This document shows, piece after piece, positions 1-7,062 of a stretch of 39,402 nt of DNA. Position numbers and translations under genes: made by a program. Within the stretch, counting starts at the first letter, position 1. Each line of letters begins with the position of its first letter. Source of the DNA: Nitrospirota bacterium (GTDB lineage Bacteria; Nitrospirota; 9FT-COMBO-42-15; HDB-SIOI813); assembly GCA_016217665.1 (NCBI GenBank), contig JACRHF010000002.1:1-39402 (forward strand). The letters are read 5' to 3'. The notes under the pieces were generated by a model. That model was not told where the DNA came from. It saw nothing but the letters and a program-made list of their open reading frames with translations, and ran no database searches.

Positions 1-92
1 ATGATCACAAGGGTCATAAAGTTTGAGCGGTAGATCATGTCCTCTTTGAGATTCTGGAACAGGAACACCCTGTAGAGCTTCAGGTATCTCAT
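1..92 (-). CDS. ABC-2 type transporter permease, N-terminal fragment
   Basis: The first 30 codons of a minus-strand gene run off the left edge. The peptide opens MRYLKLYRVFLFQNLKEDM, a basic amphipathic start followed by the beginning of a hydrophobic stretch. This matches the second permease of paired ABC-2 exporters (the COG3694-like partner of COG4587-like permeases). The start codon is only 16 bases past the stop of the upstream permease gene, so the two are almost certainly co-transcribed and form a heterodimeric membrane domain. The ATPase of the exporter is not in the window and may lie further left. The family call rests on a short fragment plus context. Confidence 0.7.
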   Translation of the reverse strand, partial: MRYLKLYRVFLFQNLKEDMIYRSNFMTLVI

Positions 93-108
93 GATATTGT
101 GGAAGATC

Positions 109-897
109 CTATGCACCGACGGCCTCATACCTCCTGATTCCCCGGATGAGGAGTATACGCGCGATGACGTAGAAGATCAGGATCCAGACGGAGAGCATGA
201 TAAAGGATGGCCAGGGGTTGTCCACCTTCCCGAGGTAGAGACTGATGGGGAAGAATACGAGATATTGGAAGGGAAGGATATTTGATATTTTCATAAGGAG
301 GCCTGGAAAGAGGTCAAGGGGGAGCATGGCGCCGGCAAAAAAGAGGATCAGGGTCTGCAGCATGTATTTGAAGGTACGGACCTGTGTCAGCCAGAAGGTG
401 ATCATTCCCACGCAGAAATCCATCTCAAAGGCAAGGACGATACCCAGGATAACGGATATGAGGAAATAGAGGAGGGTGATCAATCGTCCCGGAAATGCAA
501 AGTAACCTCCGAATAACAGGGATATCAGCCCTGCGGCGATGATAACAAAAAATGCCTCTAGGATCTTTCCCGACAGATTCACCGTAAACCAGTAGAGAAA
601 GTAGTCGAGGGGTTTTATCAGGAAATTTGAGAAATGTCCATCCTTGATATTGTCGATGACATCCCAACTGATGTAGGAGAAGATGACCGAGTTGATCATG
701 AGCTGGAGGAGATAATAGGTGGTGAGCTGGGAGAGGGTGTAGTTGCCGACCGTATTGCCTTCATGATATACCGTAGACCAGAGGTATAAGAGGACCCAGA
801 TGTACAGGGAATACCCGGCGATGTAGATAACTAAAGAGAAGCGGTACTGGAGAGAGTTCTGCCAGTTGATGTGGAAAAGTGTCAAATACTTCTTCAT
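109..897 (-). CDS. ABC-2 type transporter permease
   Basis: This 262-residue integral membrane protein has about six hydrophobic segments: near residues 20-45, 60-80, 110-140, 140-165, 180-205 and 230-250. The N-terminal pattern (KKYLTLFHINWQNSLQYRFS, then a long helix) and the overall length fit the DUF990/COG4587-type permeases of ABC-2 exporters. It probably pairs with the permease that starts just downstream. The ATG overlaps the stop of the upstream ROK kinase by four bases (ATGA), which indicates translational coupling. The substrate cannot be read from sequence. Some relatives have been linked to export of polysaccharides or small hydrophobic compounds, but nothing here decides between them. 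Confidence 0.8.
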   Translation of the reverse strand: MKKYLTLFHINWQNSLQYRFSLVIYIAGYSLYIWVLLYLWSTVYHEGNTVGNYTLSQLTTYYLLQLMINSVIFSYISWDVIDNIKDGHFSNFLIKPLDYFLYWFTVNLSGKILEAFFVIIAAGLISLLFGGYFAFPGRLITLLYFLISVILGIVLAFEMDFCVGMITFWLTQVRTFKYMLQTLILFFAGAMLPLDLFPGLLMKISNILPFQYLVFFPISLYLGKVDNPWPSFIMLSVWILIFYVIARILLIRGIRRYEAVGA

Positions 898-1880
898 GTC
901 ATCGGGGGAAGGCTGCCCATCTGCCTCAATGCCAGACCTGCGGCGCCGACCACCCCTGCACTCCCCGGAAGTTTGCCCCGGACGATCTTTGTGCGCATCA
1001 TAACACGGCTGTAGGCCCTCTTCTCTATCTCCTCAAATGCCGCCGGCATGAAGAGATCCCATGCCCCGGTTACAGCGCCTGTCAGCACGATCATCTCCGG
1101 ATTCAGGATGTTGATCAGGCTGATGATTGCGATCCCCAGAGATGACCCGGCCTCTTTCAGGATACTGATGGAGAGCCTGTCACCCTGAGTGGCCGCGTCA
1201 TAGATCATCTTTGCAGTGATCTTTCGGCTGTCACCGCCGGAGAGCTTCTTGAGGATCGTCCTTTTTCCTTCTTTTATCGCCTCTGTGGCGCCCCTGACCA
1301 TCCCTGTTGCAGAAGAGTAGGCCTCCAGGCACCCATAGTTGCCGCAATTACATCTGGGACCATTCGGGTCTACCGTCATATGGCCGATCTCACCGGCCAT
1401 CCCGTGGGCCCCGTGCCACAGGTTCCCATCAAGGATGATGCCCCCGCCGATCCCCGTGCCCAGGGTCAGGCATATCAGGCTGTTGACCTTGCGCCCCGCC
1501 CCCCTCCATTTCTCACCGAACGCGGCGACATTCGCATCATTGTCCATGGATACCGGGAGGTTAATGACCCTCTCGATCAATGATCTCAAGGGGACATCTC
1601 TCCAGCCTGGAAAGTTGGGTGATGTGACGACGATCCCTTTGTCTAACTTGATGATACCGGGTGAGCCAATACCGACGGCCACGACCTTGTTACCCCTTTT
1701 ATCTTCCCGGTCAATCAGTTCTCTCACACTCCCGGTGATACAGATCAAAACAAGGTCTTTTCTGCGCCCCTTCGGGATCCCGATCTGTTTAAAATTGCGT
1801 AAGCGACCTTCTCTTGTGACAATACCCGCACGGACTGCGGACCCCCCTAAATCAACCCCTATAACGACCTCTCCAGAGAT
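894..1880 (-). CDS. ROK-family sugar kinase (glucokinase-like)
   Basis: ROK kinases phosphorylate glucose or related sugars with ATP in the cytoplasm. Visible hallmarks are the N-terminal phosphate-binding strand VIGVDLGGSAVRAGI, the catalytic NDANVAAFGE segment, GTGIGGGII, and the zinc-binding block with GH followed by CNCGNYGCLE. The body is about 325 residues, normal for the family. The start is the odd part. The family normally begins a few residues before VIGVDLGG, and there is a strong Shine-Dalgarno (GGAGG, 1892-1888) seven bases before an ATC codon at 1880, but no ATG, GTG or TTG lies close to it. In-frame alternatives are GTG at 1988 and TTG at 2018, which would add arginine-rich sequence translated from inside the upstream gene. 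I chose 1880 as the probable protein boundary. The stop overlaps the next gene by ATGA. Confidence 0.85.
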   Translation of the reverse strand: MSGEVVIGVDLGGSAVRAGIVTREGRLRNFKQIGIPKGRRKDLVLICITGSVRELIDREDKRGNKVVAVGIGSPGIIKLDKGIVVTSPNFPGWRDVPLRSLIERVINLPVSMDNDANVAAFGEKWRGAGRKVNSLICLTLGTGIGGGIILDGNLWHGAHGMAGEIGHMTVDPNGPRCNCGNYGCLEAYSSATGMVRGATEAIKEGKRTILKKLSGGDSRKITAKMIYDAATQGDRLSISILKEAGSSLGIAIISLINILNPEMIVLTGAVTGAWDLFMPAAFEEIEKRAYSRVMMRTKIVRGKLPGSAGVVGAAGLALRQMGSLPPMT

Positions 1881-1911
1881 ATCTTTTCCTCCATTCCCGG
1901 ATTCAGCGACC

Positions 1912-2373
1912 TTATTTCTTGACAGGCGGTGCAGGCGGGGCCTGTCCGGCCTTCGACATTGAGAGGGCGATCTCTTTGGCCTTATCACGCTGGTCCTTGG
2001 TGAGCACCTTATTCTCAAGGGCCATCGCCTCTATGACGGTAAACTTCCCGTCTGTCTCAAGGGTGACGATATTGTTTAAAAGCTCACGGACCTTTTTGAG
2101 ATCAACCTCTTCTTCCTTTGTAACCGCATTCAGTGCTTGCTGTGCCTTTATAATAGACGGGGTGAGCGCCTCCAACTTTTTGATCGCCTCCTTTTCGACC
2201 GCCATCAACTTATCTTCCTGCTCCTTGGAGATTCCAATCTTGTCTTTTACAGAGAGATAGAAAGGGGCTGGTCCCACACCCCTCTTGGTTTGGTTTTGTT
2301 CCTCTGCTATCGAAGGTGTCGCAGCCGCTATGCTCAAGACAATTGATAATCCAAGCAGTAAAAGTTTTTTCAT
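1912..2373 (-). CDS. Secreted Spy/CpxP-like protein
   Basis: This 153-residue protein has a clear signal peptide (MKK, then a hydrophobic run ending SIAEE near residue 25). The mature part is predicted to be almost all helical and charged. It carries an LTKDQ segment near residue 130, resembling the LTxxQ motif of periplasmic Spy/CpxP proteins, which act as small chaperones or stress sensors. The C-terminus is proline-rich (APPAPPVKK). It starts at ATG 2373 behind AAAAGGAGCC and has its own promoter about 40-65 bases upstream. It heads an operon with the ROK kinase and the permeases. The fold assignment is moderate because helical proteins of this sort are hard to place by eye; periplasmic location is more secure. 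Confidence 0.65.
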   Translation of the reverse strand: MKKLLLLGLSIVLSIAAATPSIAEEQNQTKRGVGPAPFYLSVKDKIGISKEQEDKLMAVEKEAIKKLEALTPSIIKAQQALNAVTKEEEVDLKKVRELLNNIVTLETDGKFTVIEAMALENKVLTKDQRDKAKEIALSMSKAGQAPPAPPVKK

Positions 2374-2409
2374 CGAGTGGCTCCTTTTGGTTTTAAGGTT
2401 AACAGGTAC

Positions 2410-2438
2410 AGTGTAGCGTAATCGTGAAAAGACGTCAA
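2410..2438 (-). promoter_or_regulatory. Sigma70-type promoter for the Spy-like/ROK/permease operon
   Basis: Read on the minus strand, TTGACG (2438-2433) and TACACT (2415-2410) are separated by exactly 17 bases. Transcription would start near 2403, giving a leader of about 30 bases that holds the AAAAGGAGCC ribosome site of the gene at 2373. The -35 box overlaps the stop codon of apbE, so apbE is probably a separate unit with some read-through. Confidence 0.65.
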
Positions 2439-3427
2439 TTTAGGGAAATTCCGGCGGAGTAGTGTACCTTCCCCTGGCTGTCGACGATGACCCCCTCGAT
2501 TCCAGGAAGGCCTTTAATCAGCTTCATGCCGTCTTCAGGTCCGAGGACAAAGACGGCCGTGGAGAGGGCATCGGAGGTCATGGTGTCAGGGGCTAAGATA
2601 GTGACGCTCTGACAGCCCCTTGCCGGATAGCCTGTCTTGGGATCCATGATGTGGTGGTAGAGGATTCCGTCTTTGATAAAAAATCTCTCATAATCTCCGG
2701 AGGTCGAGATGGAGATGTTGCTGAGGGGCAATTTACCGAGGAGTCTTTCCCTGCTCCGGGGATGCCGGATGCCGATGTCCCAAGGTTTTCCATCGTTCGT
2801 CCCTTGGACCCGCATATCCCCCCCTGCCTTTACGATGGCATTTTTAATGCCGGAGTTAACCAGCGCCTGCATGGCCTTATCCACCGCATAACCCTTTGCA
2901 ATGGCGCCAAGTCCGATGGCCATCTCCGGTTTCCTGAGGAAGACGGTCTTTTTGACCTCATCCAGTTCAATATTTTTATAGTTGACTAAGGGAAGCATCT
3001 TCTGGATCTCCTCCGGCGCCGGGAGGCGCTCCTGCCCCTTTGCAAAATTCCACACCCCCCGCATCGCGGCCCAGGAGATGTCAAAGGCGCCGTTGGAGAG
3101 TCCGGAGACCTTCTGTGCCGCTGCAATGACCTGGAATAGCTCATCCGGCACGGGCACAGCCTCTTTGCCGGACTTTTGATTGACAAGGGATATGGGAGTG
3201 CCATCCCTCCACTCGCTCATCTCGGCTTCGATCCGCTCCATCTCCCGGATCGCCGCATCAAATGCTGCATTCACCCTGGCCTCATCCGTCTCATCTGCAG
3301 CAGAGGCCGTCAGTTCTATATCCGTACCCATGACGACACTGTTTCTTTTAAATACCTCTGCCGCAGAAAGGGGAGGGGTTGTTAAGGAGGTGAGTATCAG
3401 AAGGATAAGGACAACCGGCTTATACAT
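2435..3427 (-). CDS. apbE: FAD:protein FMN transferase ApbE
   Basis: ApbE covalently attaches FMN to threonine in target proteins such as Rnf/Nqr subunits, outside the cytoplasmic membrane. The 330-residue protein starts MYKPVVLILLILTSL, an export signal, which is why I chose ATG 3427 over an upstream start that lies inside a palindromic repeat. Conserved blocks seen in order are VMGTDIELTA, SNGAFDISWAAMRGVWNF, LGAIAKGYAVDKA, VKAGGDMRVQG, YHHIMDPKTGYPA and TSDALSTAVFVLG. These are the family's flavin- and metal-binding segments. Length is normal. No Rnf, Nqr or other flavinylation target is visible nearby. The first 37 bases of the signal region recur in diverged form at 5881-5915. Confidence 0.93.
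   Translation of the reverse strand: MYKPVVLILLILTSLTTPPLSAAEVFKRNSVVMGTDIELTASAADETDEARVNAAFDAAIREMERIEAEMSEWRDGTPISLVNQKSGKEAVPVPDELFQVIAAAQKVSGLSNGAFDISWAAMRGVWNFAKGQERLPAPEEIQKMLPLVNYKNIELDEVKKTVFLRKPEMAIGLGAIAKGYAVDKAMQALVNSGIKNAIVKAGGDMRVQGTNDGKPWDIGIRHPRSRERLLGKLPLSNISISTSGDYERFFIKDGILYHHIMDPKTGYPARGCQSVTILAPDTMTSDALSTAVFVLGPEDGMKLIKGLPGIEGVIVDSQGKVHYSAGISLN
3386..3422. repeat. Direct repeat, copy 1 (inside the apbE signal-peptide codons)
   Basis: This 37-base stretch of the apbE 5' end matches 5881-5915 in the same orientation. The shared pieces are GAGTATCAGA, GATAAG and CCGGCTTA. I count 32 matching bases of 35 aligned plus a two-base gap. The two copies bracket the PIN remnant and the SLC13 gene. 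Confidence 0.7.
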
Positions 3428-3443
3428 ATCTACACTATAAATT

Positions 3444-3577
3444 TGATGAACTCGTAAAAAGTCGCCAGAAGCACTATTTGTCATTCTGAGCGAAGCGAAG
3501 AATCTGATAAAACAATGAGTTATCAGACCCTTCGCTTCGCTCAGGGTGACAGTGAAGGACTTTTTACGATTTCATCA
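3444..3577. repeat. Nested palindromic repeat, family A with outer arms
   Basis: The outer inverted arms are TGATGAACTCGTAAAAAGTC (3444 on) and its near-perfect complement ending at 3577. Inside lies a second palindrome of the type GTCATTCTGAGCGAAGCG ... CGCTTCGCTCAGGGTGAC (3480-3550). The core recurs at 6031-6129, 32908-32991 and 36083-36144. It has no coding capacity of its own. It sits directly upstream of apbE and could form a very long hairpin in RNA. Confidence 0.8.
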
Positions 3578-3595
3578 GATTTGATTGGAGCTTTG

Positions 3596-3739
3596 ATGGG
3601 AAAGAACCTGATATGGAAGGAGATTGACCTGATCGTTGAGTTTCTTCATTCCCTGGAGAGGAGAATTCCGGAAGAGGCTTTAAGATTACCGGTTCTGCCG
3701 GCATCTACACCGGCTACACCAAAACCGGTTTTTAAATAA
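3596..3739 (+). CDS. Small hypothetical ORF (47 codons)
   Basis: A short open frame starts at ATG 3596 with GGAG five bases upstream and ends in TAA. The product begins MGKNLIWKEIDLIVEF and ends in a proline-rich tail (LPASTPATPKPVFK). I recognise no family. It lies between a palindromic repeat and a PIN-domain remnant in a region that looks like decayed inserted DNA, so it may be a fragment or not a gene at all. Confidence 0.25.
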   Translation: MGKNLIWKEIDLIVEFLHSLERRIPEEALRLPVLPASTPATPKPVFK

Positions 3740-3752
3740 CAACAGGAGGAAG

Positions 3753-3884
3753 TTAACCATCTATGATGCCTTAATAGCCCAGGCTGTAATTAAAGTAGAG
3801 GCAGATCAGCTTATAACGTTGAATGTTGCGGACGTTAAGAGGGTCACTCCTGAGAAACTATTGCATGCCGCCTCTTCGTCGTAA
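3753..3884 (+). pseudogene. VapC-type PIN domain, C-terminal remnant
   Basis: Reading from 3753, the peptide LTIYDALIAQAVIKVEADQ continues with LITLNVADVKRV and stops at TAA 3882-3884. This matches the last ~40 residues of VapC-like PIN-domain toxins (the YDALIAAAA helix with its acidic residue, then a strand and ND-type turn). Nothing upstream in this frame resembles the rest of a PIN domain, and there is no antitoxin gene beside it, so it is a broken remnant. Identification is by pattern on a short piece. Confidence 0.5.
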
Positions 3885-3953
3885 ATAAATCTGTTCCCTT
3901 ATTTACTCTTAGGTAGGGATGCCTGCGGCGTCTCACACTTTTCATTATGGTGG

Positions 3954-5771
3954 TTATTGGGGTATTAGCGGCCAAAAGAGCGGGAATAATAAGACGATTG
4001 TTATGAATAAAAGTAGCGTCAACGGCAAGCCGACTTTTAAAAAGTCTCTAAAACTATACCCTCCCGGACCCATAATCAGCATGTTTACCGGGTGCCCCAG
4101 GGGTGTCATAAAGGCCATTGATGTTGCTAAAGCTACGCCCATGACCATTGACCGTGGATTTGCACCAATGTCCCGGGCTGCTTGAATAGCAATCGGGGCC
4201 ATGATGGCGGCCACAGCAGCACCATTCATGGCTTGGGTTAACAATACAGTCAGCCAAAACAACCCCCCCAGCAGAACCAGAGGACCGGCCGGCCCTACTA
4301 TTGTAATTATCCATTCCGCAAGGAATGAGGCAGCACCGGTTTTAGTGATTGCAATGCCCATCGGCAGCATCCCGGCAACCAGGAATATGGTCTTCCATTC
4401 AACCGATTGGTAGGCCTGGTCCATCGTCAACACTCCGAGCAGCACCATCGCCAGCGCCCCGCCCAGCATTGCCTCACCAACGATTGTTGGCCGGAGTGCC
4501 GCCAGCAGCAAAACGACACCCATAATGATTAATGCCAGCCGGCCTTTGCCAGGTACTAATTTTACTTTTTCTTTACCATTCGCCAATACTATGATATCCG
4601 GTTCAGTGTGTAGTATCCGCAGACGCTCGCGTGGCCCTTGCATGAGAAGCGCATCCCCGAACTGAAGAGGCAGATCGGTTAGGCCGGTGTGGATTTGCCG
4701 GCCGCCGCGCCAGATCGCCAGCACCGTCAGACCGTACTTATCGCGAAAGTGTGCCTGACGCAGTGTTTGGCCGATTAGCCCGGAACGTGGAGCCAATACT
4801 GCTTCAGCTACTACAATAGCGGTTGATTCCAGGTCTTGCTCGCTCCAGTTGCGGGGCGGAAGAATCTCAAAGTAGGGTTCCACATCGAGCTGATGTAAAT
4901 CCTCTACCTTACCAGTAAAAAGGATGATGTCGCCTTGCTGCAGGATATGATCCGGGGTTGGGGAAAGGGTTACAAGGCCGTTTCGCTCGATTGCTACCGC
5001 AGTGAGATTGAATCGTTCCCTGAATGCACTCTGGGCCAATGATTTGCCGTTCATAACTGATCCAACCGGTACGCGAATCCGGAATAAACTTTCACCGAGA
5101 CGATAAACATCAATTAGGTCGCCTTCAGTCTGGCGGATGGCCTCCATATAATGGGCAGGCGCTTGCGCCGGCAACATGCGCCGTCCGACAAGCACCATAT
5201 AAGCCACACCAACAATGACAACAGGCAGGCCTATGGGAGCGAAGTCTAACAGGCCATAACCGGCCAATCCATGATCACGCAGCAGGCTGCTGACGACAAT
5301 GTTGGTGGTAGTGAGCAGGGTGGCCATGCCACCAAGAATCGTAGCGAAAGCCAGAGGCATCAAAGTACGCGCAGGATTAACCCCCGCCTTGTGTCCGGCC
5401 CCCGAAACTACTGGCAGCAGGACCGACGTTGCAGCGATGTTGTTCATAAAAAGGGAAAGGAATGCACCAGCCAGCATAATGATCATCACCAGCCAGCTCT
5501 CACGGGTACCGGCAATTCTTGCCAGTAGATTGCCGATCTGTTCAGTTACGCCAGTGCGCCGTAACCCGTCTGCCAGGATAAATATGGCCAGTATAGTAAT
5601 TACCGCCGAACGGCTGAAACCGGAGAATGCTTCCTGGGGTGTCAGAATACCGGTCAACCCGAGGGTGACTACAGTCAACAGAGCAATGAGGTCGGCGCGC
5701 ATACGGTTGCTCAGAAACAAGCCAACGTCTGCAATCAGGATTATGAAAATGAGAAGTAGTTGGATATTCAT
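3954..5771 (-). CDS. SLC13/DASS-family anion transporter with two TrkA-C domains
   Basis: This 605-residue polytopic membrane protein has membrane segments in residues 1-200 and 410-605. A cytoplasmic insert between them contains two TrkA-C (RCK-C) domains at about 222-297 and 318-390, each with the strand pattern ending QGDIILFTG or FGDALLMQG. Family motifs are FMNNIAATSVLLP near residue 110 and TQAMNGAAVAAIMAP near 515, the two ion-binding helix breaks, and AFMTPLGHPVNMLIMGPGGY near 553-572. Relatives carry sulfate, dicarboxylates or other anions with Na+ or H+; the substrate cannot be read here. Start ATG 5771 was chosen because the membrane part begins at once. Arginine codons are mostly CGN rather than the AGG favoured by neighbours, suggesting acquisition by transfer. 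Confidence 0.88.
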   Translation of the reverse strand: MNIQLLLIFIILIADVGLFLSNRMRADLIALLTVVTLGLTGILTPQEAFSGFSRSAVITILAIFILADGLRRTGVTEQIGNLLARIAGTRESWLVMIIMLAGAFLSLFMNNIAATSVLLPVVSGAGHKAGVNPARTLMPLAFATILGGMATLLTTTNIVVSSLLRDHGLAGYGLLDFAPIGLPVVIVGVAYMVLVGRRMLPAQAPAHYMEAIRQTEGDLIDVYRLGESLFRIRVPVGSVMNGKSLAQSAFRERFNLTAVAIERNGLVTLSPTPDHILQQGDIILFTGKVEDLHQLDVEPYFEILPPRNWSEQDLESTAIVVAEAVLAPRSGLIGQTLRQAHFRDKYGLTVLAIWRGGRQIHTGLTDLPLQFGDALLMQGPRERLRILHTEPDIIVLANGKEKVKLVPGKGRLALIIMGVVLLLAALRPTIVGEAMLGGALAMVLLGVLTMDQAYQSVEWKTIFLVAGMLPMGIAITKTGAASFLAEWIITIVGPAGPLVLLGGLFWLTVLLTQAMNGAAVAAIMAPIAIQAARDIGANPRSMVMGVALATSMAFMTPLGHPVNMLIMGPGGYSFRDFLKVGLPLTLLLFITIVLLFPLFWPLIPQ

Positions 5772-5880
5772 TCGATATGAATATGGATAGGAATTTACTT
5801 TTCTGAGGTTAAAGTAGCAGGATGAGATTTTGCTGTCAATAGGAATTCCCACCATCCCAGATGCATGAGGATATTCTGAG

Positions 5881-5915
5881 GGAGGCGAGTATCAGAGATA
5901 AGAACATCCGGCTTA
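5881..5915. repeat. Direct repeat, copy 2 (ghost of the apbE 5' end)
   Basis: This is a diverged second copy of 3386-3422 in the same orientation, about 110 bases upstream of the SLC13 start. It has no apbE start codon of its own (AAGCCG is preceded by ATT rather than ATGTAT), so it is not functional coding sequence. Confidence 0.65.
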
Positions 5916-5936
5916 ATCTCTGCGCCCCCTTTAGCC

Positions 5937-5966
5937 TTGACAGTCAGTGCCTCCTTTCCTTATAAT
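5937..5966 (+). promoter_or_regulatory. Sigma70-type promoter for the glyQS cluster
   Basis: Consensus TTGACA (5937-5942) and TATAAT (5961-5966) are separated by 18 bases. Transcription would start near 5973 and give a leader of about 208 bases before glyQ, most of it occupied by a nested palindrome. No T-box specifier or antiterminator is recognisable in the leader. Confidence 0.8.
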
Positions 5967-6008
5967 CCTTTAATACGAGGTCTTACGCTATGTATTCTAT
6001 TGCCAGAT

Positions 6009-6150
6009 TGCTGAAAAAGTCTTTTTGTTTGTCATCCTGACCCTGAACGAAGTGAAGGGGAAGGATCTGACTCCTAAGGAGAACAGAGAGTTATCAGATT
6101 CTTCGTCGCCCTGGGCGACTCAGAATGACAATTTGCTGGATTTCTCAGCA
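6009..6150. repeat. Nested palindromic repeat in the glyQ leader (family A core)
   Basis: The outer arms are TGCTGAAAAAGTC (6009 on) and its approximate complement ending TCTCAGCA at 6150. The inner family A core runs from GTCATCCTGA (6031) to TCAGAATGAC (about 6129). The core is shared with the element at 3444-3577 but the outer arms differ. It lies wholly in the transcribed leader downstream of the glyQ promoter. Confidence 0.75.
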
Positions 6151-6180
6151 GCCTATTACAGGACAGATCGGGGAGCAAAT

Positions 6181-7047
6181 TTGACATTTCAGGAGCTTAT
6201 ACTTTCACTCCAGAGGTTCTGGGCAGACAGGGGATGCGTCCTGCAGCAGCCCTATGATATAGAGGTGGGTGCAGGCACATTTAATCCTGCCACCTTTTTC
6301 AGGGTCCTGGGCCCGGATCCCTGGCGGGTGGCCTATGTGGAGCCATCGAGGAGGCCGACCGACGGCCGTTATGGAGAGAATCCGAACCGGCTTCAGCACT
6401 ATTACCAGTTCCAGGTGGTCCTGAAACCCGCGCCTGAGGATGTGCAGGGACTTTACCTGCAAAGCCTTGCCTCACTCGGTCTCAAGGCAGAGGAGCATGA
6501 TATCCGTTTTGTAGAGGACGACTGGGAGTCCCCGACATTGGGGGCATGGGGGCTGGGTTGGGAGGTCTGGCTGGATGGGATGGAGATTACCCAGTTCACC
6601 TATTTTCAGGAGGTCGGGGGGATAGAATTGGATCCGATATCTGTGGAACTGACATACGGGCTTGAGCGGATTGCCATGTATCTTCAGGGGGTGGATAATG
6701 TGTTTGACCTCACATGGACAGAGGGGGTCCAATATGGCTATATCCACCACCCTACCGAGGTCGAGTTTTCGCGCTACAATTTTGAAGAAGCGGATGTGGC
6801 TATGCTCTCTTCCTGTTTCAGTATGTATGAGAAAGAGGCGTCTGCGCTGATCGGGAAGGGGCTGATCCTGCCGGCCTATGACTATTGTCTTAAGACATCC
6901 CATCTTTTTAATCTCCTCGATGCAAGGAAGGCGATCAGCGTGGCGGAGAGGACAGGCTATATCGCAAGGGTGAGAAACCTTGCAAGACGGTGTGCTGAGG
7001 GGTATGTAAAGAAGAGACTGGAAGCCGCTGCTGTTGGAAATTTTTGA
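6181..7047 (+). CDS. glyQ: Glycyl-tRNA synthetase alpha subunit
   Basis: The catalytic subunit of the heterotetrameric bacterial glycyl-tRNA synthetase charges tRNA-Gly in the cytoplasm. The 288-residue product opens [18 protein letters not shown], and [19 protein letters not shown] follows within 50 residues. It also carries [20 protein letters not shown] and the [16 protein letters not shown] stretch, all diagnostic of GlyQ. I chose TTG 6181 as start: it matches the usual N-terminus, has GGGGAG five bases upstream, and any longer version would translate the palindromic repeat in the leader. Length is normal. glyS follows 15 bases downstream. Confidence 0.97.
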   Translation: MTFQELILSLQRFWADRGCVLQQPYDIEVGAGTFNPATFFRVLGPDPWRVAYVEPSRRPTDGRYGENPNRLQHYYQFQVVLKPAPEDVQGLYLQSLASLGLKAEEHDIRFVEDDWESPTLGAWGLGWEVWLDGMEITQFTYFQEVGGIELDPISVELTYGLERIAMYLQGVDNVFDLTWTEGVQYGYIHHPTEVEFSRYNFEEADVAMLSSCFSMYEKEASALIGKGLILPAYDYCLKTSHLFNLLDARKAISVAERTGYIARVRNLARRCAEGYVKKRLEAAAVGNF

Positions 7048-7062
7048 GCGTCAATTGATAAT

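Noticed and set aside
894-2018. Many long opposite-strand open frames over the ROK gene, btuD, ppdK and addAB
   Set aside because: They are shadows produced by high GC at third positions of real genes and show no family motifs or ribosome sites.
3428-3484. An N-terminal extension of apbE starting at 3484
   Set aside because: It would translate the palindromic repeat and put about 19 residues before an otherwise normal signal peptide.
5973-6180. A T-box riboswitch in the glyQ leader
   Set aside because: The leader is occupied by a repeat palindrome; no specifier loop, T-box sequence or terminator/antiterminator pair is recognisable.
6025-6180. A 52-residue N-terminal extension of GlyQ
   Set aside because: It is the translated repeat in the leader; the TTG at 6181 gives the family's normal N-terminus and has a good ribosome site.
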